A model generated the notes under the pieces. That model worked only from the letters and a program-made list of their open reading frames with translations. It was not told where the DNA came from and made no database searches. A stretch of DNA of 54,132 bases from CAZJCK01 sp964544635. GTDB taxonomy: Bacteria; Zixibacteria; MSB-5A5; GN15; FEB-12. The position numbers and the translations under genes are program-made. The stretch is from the NCBI GenBank assembly GCA_964544635.1, contig CAZJCK010000015.1:1-54132 (forward strand), given 5' to 3'. Positions within the stretch are counted from its first letter, which is position 1; each line of letters opens with the position of its first letter. Shown here one piece after another: positions 50,264-54,132 of this stretch.

Positions 50264-52240
50264 ATGACCACCGAAAAACGACTCAAGAGAACGATTGCTG
50301 TCGCCACCGTTGCCATCCTGCTCGCGGCGGCGCCCAACGGTGTCGCCGATCCGTTCACCCTGCTCTCGGGCAGCCCGGTGAGCAACGACGGAAATGGTTC
50401 GCGAAGTGTCAACTTCGTGGACATCGATAATGACGGCGATCTCGACCTGTTCGTTACTAATGGCAAGAACGGCGGGCAGAATAACTTGCTGTACATCAAC
50501 GACGGTTCCGGCAACTTCACGCAGCAGACAACCGATCCGATCGCAAACGATGGTGAACCGAGCGACGGCGCCAGTCTGGCCGATTACGACAACGACGGGT
50601 TCATCGATGCCTCGGTGGCCAACTGGTACGGAAAGTCAAACTTGCTGTACACTGGTAGCGCCAGTGGTGATTTCACGCAGATCACCACTGAGATCCCGGC
50701 CGGCGAACTGTCATACTCGGAAGCGGCCAGTTGGGCCGACTACGACAACGACGGCGATGTCGATCTTTTTATCGCCAACTCGCAGGCCGGCCTGCTGCGC
50801 AATTACCTGTACCAGAACAATGGCGACGGGAGTTTTACGAAGATCGATACCGGCGTGGTCTCGACCGACGGCGATATCTCGCGCGTGGGCGCGTGGGCCG
50901 ACTACGACAACGACGGCGATCTCGACCTCTTCGTGGCCAACGAAGGCGGCGCCAGCAATGCGCTGTATCGCAACAGCGGCGGCGGCTTCGAACGTGTCAC
51001 CGCCGGCTCAGTGGGAACGTCGGGCGGCAACAGCTTCGGTGCAAGCTGGGGTGATTACGACAACGACGGTGATCTCGACCTGTATGTCTGCAACAACTCC
51101 TTCCAGTTCAACTTCCTGCACCGGAACAACGGTGATGGTACCTTCACGCGCATCAATACCGGCCCGCATGTGACCGCAACGCGCAACTCGATCGGCTCGG
51201 CCTGGGTCGACTACGATAACGATGGCGACCTCGATCTGTATGTCGCCAATGGCGTTGGTTCGGCGTCACCAAACGACTTCTATATAAACAATGGTGACGG
51301 CACGTTCGCGCAGTTCGTCAGTACCGTCGCGGTGCAGGATACCGGCTGGGCGTACGGTTGTGCGTTTGGTGACATCGACAACGACGGTGACCAGGACCTG
51401 GCAGTGGCACGGTGGCTGTTTGAAACCGAGAACAACAACCTGTACCGCAACGATACGGGTAGTTTCAACAATTGGGTGTACTTCAATTGCATCGGTACGG
51501 TGTCGAACAACTCGGCAATAGGCGCCCGGCTAACGGCGGTGGCGACAATTGACGGCAGTAGCGTGCACCAAACCCACGAAATTTCGTCACAGTCGGGCTA
51601 CTGCGGGCAGAATTCGCTGGAGGTTGAGTTCGGGCTTGGCGATGCTACCGTGCTCGACAGTCTCATAATTCGATGGCCATCGGGGATTACCGATACACAT
51701 ATCGGCGTCACGATCAACAGTCGTTACAACGCCGTCGAAGGTGGCGACCTCTGCCAGGGCCGCGACACCGACCGTGACGGCGCCCTTGATCCGGGCGAAC
51801 CTGTCGGTGCCTGCGGTCTTGATAACTGCCCTGTCGATAACAATCCGGACCAGCTGGACTCCGATGGCGACGGTGCCGGTGATTTGTGCGACGCCTGTCC
51901 GTTGGATGCAGCTGACGATGCCGATGCCGACGGCTTTTGTGCCGACGTCGACAATTGTCCGGATATCAGCAACCCCGACCAGGCCGACAGCGACAACGAT
52001 GGTATCGGCGATCTGTGCTGCTGTATGGGCAGTCGGGGGGATGTCAACGGCGATGGTGTCGACGCCGATCCGATCGACCTGTCGACCCTGGTCGACTACC
52101 TGTTTGCCGGAGGTACGCCGCCCGCCTGTCCTGCGGAAGCCGACATTAATGGCGACAGCGCCAGTGCCGACCCGATCGACCTCTCGACCATGGTCGATTT
52201 TTTGTTTGCCGCCGGTTCGACTCCGGCGACCTGCTCCTGA
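50264..52240 (+). CDS. Secreted FG-GAP/VCBS, UnbV, TSP3 and dockerin-like protein
   Basis: This 658-residue exported protein has a signal peptide (~1-27). A beta-propeller follows with seven FG-GAP/VCBS calcium-binding motifs of the form DYDNDGDLDLFV between about 45 and 380. Next comes an ASPIC/UnbV domain (~405-485; SAIGARLTAVATI and LIIRWPSGITDTHIG). Thrombospondin type 3 units (~500-585; DSDGDGAGDLCDACPLD, DNDGIGDLCC) precede two dockerin-like segments (~590-655; GDVNGDGVDADPIDLSTLVDY in parts, DINGDSASADPIDLSTMVDF). ASPIC/UnbV with VCBS occurs in many large exported proteins of unknown role. The start is ATG 50264 with GAGGAAG before it. The leader contains an inverted repeat CCGTAAA/TTTACGG (50203-50209 with 50247-50253) just before the start codon. 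Confidence 0.9.
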   Translation: MTTEKRLKRTIAVATVAILLAAAPNGVADPFTLLSGSPVSNDGNGSRSVNFVDIDNDGDLDLFVTNGKNGGQNNLLYINDGSGNFTQQTTDPIANDGEPSDGASLADYDNDGFIDASVANWYGKSNLLYTGSASGDFTQITTEIPAGELSYSEAASWADYDNDGDVDLFIANSQAGLLRNYLYQNNGDGSFTKIDTGVVSTDGDISRVGAWADYDNDGDLDLFVANEGGASNALYRNSGGGFERVTAGSVGTSGGNSFGASWGDYDNDGDLDLYVCNNSFQFNFLHRNNGDGTFTRINTGPHVTATRNSIGSAWVDYDNDGDLDLYVANGVGSASPNDFYINNGDGTFAQFVSTVAVQDTGWAYGCAFGDIDNDGDQDLAVARWLFETENNNLYRNDTGSFNNWVYFNCIGTVSNNSAIGARLTAVATIDGSSVHQTHEISSQSGYCGQNSLEVEFGLGDATVLDSLIIRWPSGITDTHIGVTINSRYNAVEGGDLCQGRDTDRDGALDPGEPVGACGLDNCPVDNNPDQLDSDGDGAGDLCDACPLDAADDADADGFCADVDNCPDISNPDQADSDNDGIGDLCCCMGSRGDVNGDGVDADPIDLSTLVDYLFAGGTPPACPAEADINGDSASADPIDLSTMVDFLFAAGSTPATCS

Positions 52241-52280
52241 CAAGCCTTCTTCTTTGTATGCTGTTGCCCGGTAACAGTCC

Positions 52281-52326
52281 GGCCACCGCCGCCCCCGTCC
52301 CTCCGGGTGGCGCGGTGGCCGTTGTA
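52281..52326 (+). terminator. GC-rich hairpin after the UnbV/dockerin gene
   Basis: GGCCACCGC (52281-52289) pairs with GCGGTGGCC (52312-52320), with further GCC/GGC pairs inside, and is followed by GTTGTATG. The stem is strong but the T tract is poor, so it may act as a transcript end or a stability hairpin. A smaller hairpin CTGTT/AACAG precedes it at 52261-52277. Confidence 0.5.
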
Positions 52327-52415
52327 TGTAACCTCGAAACCTTCTGTCAGATGGTATGTTAGAAGGAGTAGACCGGGGCATGCACGGAATGCAGCCCAAG
52401 CCGACAGGAGGATTT

Positions 52416-53291
52416 ATGACTGCAAGCGGTGTTGACCTGTATCTGGTACAGGCGTTTACCGACAATCCCGACGGCGGCAACTCCGCCGGTGTGGTACTTG
52501 ATGGCGATCGCTTCAATGACAAAGAGAAGCAGGCGATCGCAGCCAAGGCGGGCTACAGCGAAACGGCGTTTGTCAACAAGTCGGACCAAGCCGACTTCCG
52601 CCTCGACTTCTTTACACCGACCCGTCCCATACCGTACTGTGGCCACGCTACCGTCGGCGCGGTCGCGCTGTTGCAGCAAGAGGGGATTGTCAATGCTGAC
52701 GAGGTAACCAACGAATCACCCGACGGTCTCATGAAGATCCGTCTCGACGACGGCCGCGTCTTCATGCAGCAGCAGCCACCGATATTCGATGCACTTTCCG
52801 ACCTGCAAATAGCCGCACTCTATGATTCGCTTGGCTTGACCACCGGCGCCATGCTTGATGGCGTGATGCCGGAGATTATCTCGACCGGCGTACGGTTCGC
52901 CGTAATCGGCGTCGACAACGAAGATTACCTGCGTCGCATCCGTCCGGAACTGCGAACGATTGCCAATATCTCGGAGTCGCACAAGTTGATCGGCTATTAC
53001 GTGTATGCTACCGATGTTGACGGTTTCGATGCGACTGCGCGCATGTTCGCGCCGGCGTACGGCATCAACGAAGAGTCTGCCACCGGCATGGCGGCCGGTC
53101 CGCTGGGCTGCCAGTTGCATAAACGTCGTGGCGTCGCACCGGACAATATTCGTATCGAGCAGGGCAGGTTCATGCTCACACCGTCGCTCTCAGAACTGAC
53201 CGTTCGATTGCAGATCGACGGTGAGAATATCATCGGTGTTTCGGTTGGTGGTCCGGCAGTCGTGAAGCAAAAATTGACACTAACAGTGTGA
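52416..53291 (+). CDS. PhzF family epimerase/isomerase-like protein
   Basis: I choose ATG 52416, which has AGGAGG directly upstream; an upstream in-frame start would add 20 unconserved residues. The 291-residue product shows the two-domain PhzF fold: LYLVQAFTDNPDGGNSAGVVL at the start (parts QAFTDNP, GGNSAGVV), the catalytic glutamate Glu49 in GYSETAFV, and RPIPYCGHATVGA (~71-83), a highly conserved family motif. PhzF itself isomerises a phenazine precursor, but most relatives act in other, largely unknown, isomerisation reactions. No phenazine genes are nearby, so the specific substrate is unknown. Confidence 0.92.
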   Translation: MTASGVDLYLVQAFTDNPDGGNSAGVVLDGDRFNDKEKQAIAAKAGYSETAFVNKSDQADFRLDFFTPTRPIPYCGHATVGAVALLQQEGIVNADEVTNESPDGLMKIRLDDGRVFMQQQPPIFDALSDLQIAALYDSLGLTTGAMLDGVMPEIISTGVRFAVIGVDNEDYLRRIRPELRTIANISESHKLIGYYVYATDVDGFDATARMFAPAYGINEESATGMAAGPLGCQLHKRRGVAPDNIRIEQGRFMLTPSLSELTVRLQIDGENIIGVSVGGPAVVKQKLTLTV

Positions 53292-53316
53292 TGTAGACAC
53301 TGTGTATAGAAGACTT

Positions 53317-53387
53317 GTAGCCCACCGCTTGGGGGGTTCTTCTTGCCCAGGAAACATGGCAGCCTCCCAAGGCTGAGGCTGCGCTAC
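53317..53387. other. Structured intergenic element, three-way junction
   Basis: In the gap between the convergent PhzF-like and DUF190 genes, GTAGC (53317-53321) pairs with GCTAC (53383-53387) and encloses two arms. One is CTTGGG/CCCAGG (with one G-T pair); the other is the perfect GCAGCCTC/GAGGCTGC (53359-53366 with 53375-53382). The 71 bases fold as a compact cloverleaf-like figure without tRNA features. It has no T tract on either strand. It may be a dispersed genomic repeat or a bidirectional transcript end. Confidence 0.45.
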
Positions 53388-53397
53388 GATCAAGAAC

Positions 53398-53742
53398 CTA
53401 CGACTCATCCTCGCGGTGCCGGTACGAAATCACGTGGGCTGCTTCAATCGTGATCAATCCCTCGCTGACCATGTCGTCAAACTCCGGCAGCGCCTCGTTG
53501 ATCCGTTTCTCAGTATCGACGATCTCGATCACGATTGGCAGATCCTCCGACATGCGCAGCACCTTGGTGGTATGAATTCGACTCGATGCCCCGAAACCGG
53601 CGATTCCCCGCAGTACCGTACAGCCGGCCAGGCCGTGTTCGCGCGCCCTGAGCATGATCGCCTCCCACAGCGGCTTGCCGTCCCAGCGGTCCGACTCGCC
53701 GACAAAAATGCGCAACAGCTTACCGTCGCCTTCAATCTTCAT
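53398..53742 (-). CDS. DUF190 family protein
   Basis: This 114-residue PII-like protein belongs to DUF190, recognised by LRIFVGESDRWDGKPLWEAI (parts RIFVGESDRWDG and PLWEAIM), REHGLAGCTVLRGIAGFGASS and LPIVIEIVDTEKRI. DUF190 proteins form trimers like PII signal proteins. They are often encoded beside crcB fluoride channels, as here, where crcB lies ten bases upstream and should be co-transcribed. The ATG at 53742 has GGAGG five bases upstream. A regulatory link to fluoride export is suggested by neighbourhood only. Confidence 0.93.
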   Translation of the reverse strand: MKIEGDGKLLRIFVGESDRWDGKPLWEAIMLRAREHGLAGCTVLRGIAGFGASSRIHTTKVLRMSEDLPIVIEIVDTEKRINEALPEFDDMVSEGLITIEAAHVISYRHREDES

Positions 53743-53752
53743 GTATACCTCC

Positions 53753-54132
53753 CTACACGCCCAGTTTCACGAGTATGATACGTCCCAGCCAGACGGCGAG
53801 CACGCAAAGAAGCACATTGCCGAGTACATTGAGCAGCATGGCGGTTACCTCATGCGCGCGCAGCAGTTCCATCGTTTCGTAGCTGAAGGTCGAAAAGGTC
53901 GTCAGCGCGCCCAGCAGGCCGATCCCGACCGCACTGCGCCAGGCCGGCGACAACAGGCCGCGCTCCTGCACGAGATAGAGCAGCGCCCCTAAAAGCAGGC
54001 TGCCTACGATATTGACTGCGAGGGTGCCGTAGGGGAAGGTCGAGTTGGTGGCGCGTTGGACGATTCCTGAGATGGCGTAGCGGAGTATGGCCCCGACAAA
54101 CCCGCCGGCACCTATGATGAGGATTTTGGTCA
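53753..54132 (-). CDS. crcB: Fluoride ion channel (CrcB/Fluc), first base of start codon outside the window
   Basis: Reading the minus strand to the window edge gives a 126-residue small membrane protein whose start codon has only its last two bases (TG) inside the window; otherwise it is complete. It shows the Fluc hallmarks GAGGFVGAILRY at the start, GTLAVNIVGSLLLG (~37-50, with the conserved Asn) and GLLGALTTFSTFSYE (~73-87, with the pore-lining Thr/Phe residues). Dual-topology dimers of this protein let fluoride leave the cell. Its promoter and any fluoride riboswitch would lie beyond the window edge. Confidence 0.93.
   Translation of the reverse strand, partial: TKILIIGAGGFVGAILRYAISGIVQRATNSTFPYGTLAVNIVGSLLLGALLYLVQERGLLSPAWRSAVGIGLLGALTTFSTFSYETMELLRAHEVTAMLLNVLGNVLLCVLAVWLGRIILVKLGV

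Noticed and set aside
53317..53387. tRNA reading of the cloverleaf-like element
   Set aside because: No anticodon arm, T-arm consensus or acceptor stem of proper length is present.
53753..54132. Fluoride riboswitch expected before crcB
   Set aside because: The upstream side of crcB lies beyond the window edge, so nothing can be seen.

Overview
The window reads as chromosomal DNA (roughly 58-60% GC by eye) of a Gram-negative, probably protein-degrading bacterium of the FCB superphylum. A Candidatus Zixibacteria-like lineage fits best. Reasons: exported proteins ending in dockerin-like modules of the GDxNGDG...DLxxxVDYLFAGG type joined to thrombospondin type 3 repeats, an NYPNPFNP-type C-terminal sorting domain, lipoproteins, and many secreted or membrane peptidases. 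The taxonomic call is inference; no rRNA, tRNA or marker phylogeny is available here. I saw no insertion sequence, prophage, CRISPR array or integrase.

Layout. 1-2.2 kb: ABC exporter pair (minus). 2.3-7.2 kb: class I fructose-bisphosphate aldolase, then an M48 and an M1-like metallopeptidase. 7.2-9.6 kb (minus): a small monooxygenase-fold protein and a secreted S9 peptidase. 9.8-10.7 kb: a secreted TSP3/dockerin-like protein. 10.8-14.1 kb (minus): a serine-synthesis operon, DUF1015-serA-serC. 14.2-19.9 kb (minus): an H1-like/SWIB protein, a metallophosphoesterase, the Trk potassium system and a small unknown. 20-21.5 kb (minus): M32 carboxypeptidase. 21.7-26.7 kb: rhomboid-like protein, YbjQ, six-haem cytochrome c, lone arginine deiminase (minus), PspC (minus), GNAT, acyl-CoA thioesterase. 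26.9-32.3 kb: six-PAS hybrid histidine kinase, DUF3298 lipoprotein, ThyX. 32.5-35.4 kb: a serine-palmitoyltransferase-like enzyme, a large GNAT-like acyltransferase and a lipoprotein in one operon, possibly the first steps of sphingolipid synthesis. 35.6-46.3 kb: a strong promoter, a structured leader with a 16-codon upstream reading frame, and a 3448-residue secreted protein. 46.4-50.1 kb: Smr protein (minus), then a POT transporter coupled to a LytS/LytTR two-component pair. 50.3-54.1 kb: a secreted FG-GAP/UnbV/TSP3/dockerin protein, a PhzF-like enzyme, and DUF190 with a CrcB fluoride channel (minus).

The most unusual object is the giant protein. Its central 2411 residues are 28 tandem ~86-residue domains (R2-R29; R1 is a related first copy with a large insertion). 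Reading them in register, every one of R2-R28 has an even number of cysteines (4, 6 or 8). Non-core cysteines appear in matched pairs at a few positions, and two repeats (R16, R27) lose the same two core cysteines together. This looks like a disulfide-locked modular surface fibre whose bonding pattern can be read from sequence. A four-domain block is duplicated within it. The protein ends with cohesin-like, dockerin-like and sorting domains, and two other secreted proteins in the window end in dockerin-like modules, so a calcium-dependent surface assembly is a possible, unproven, connection.
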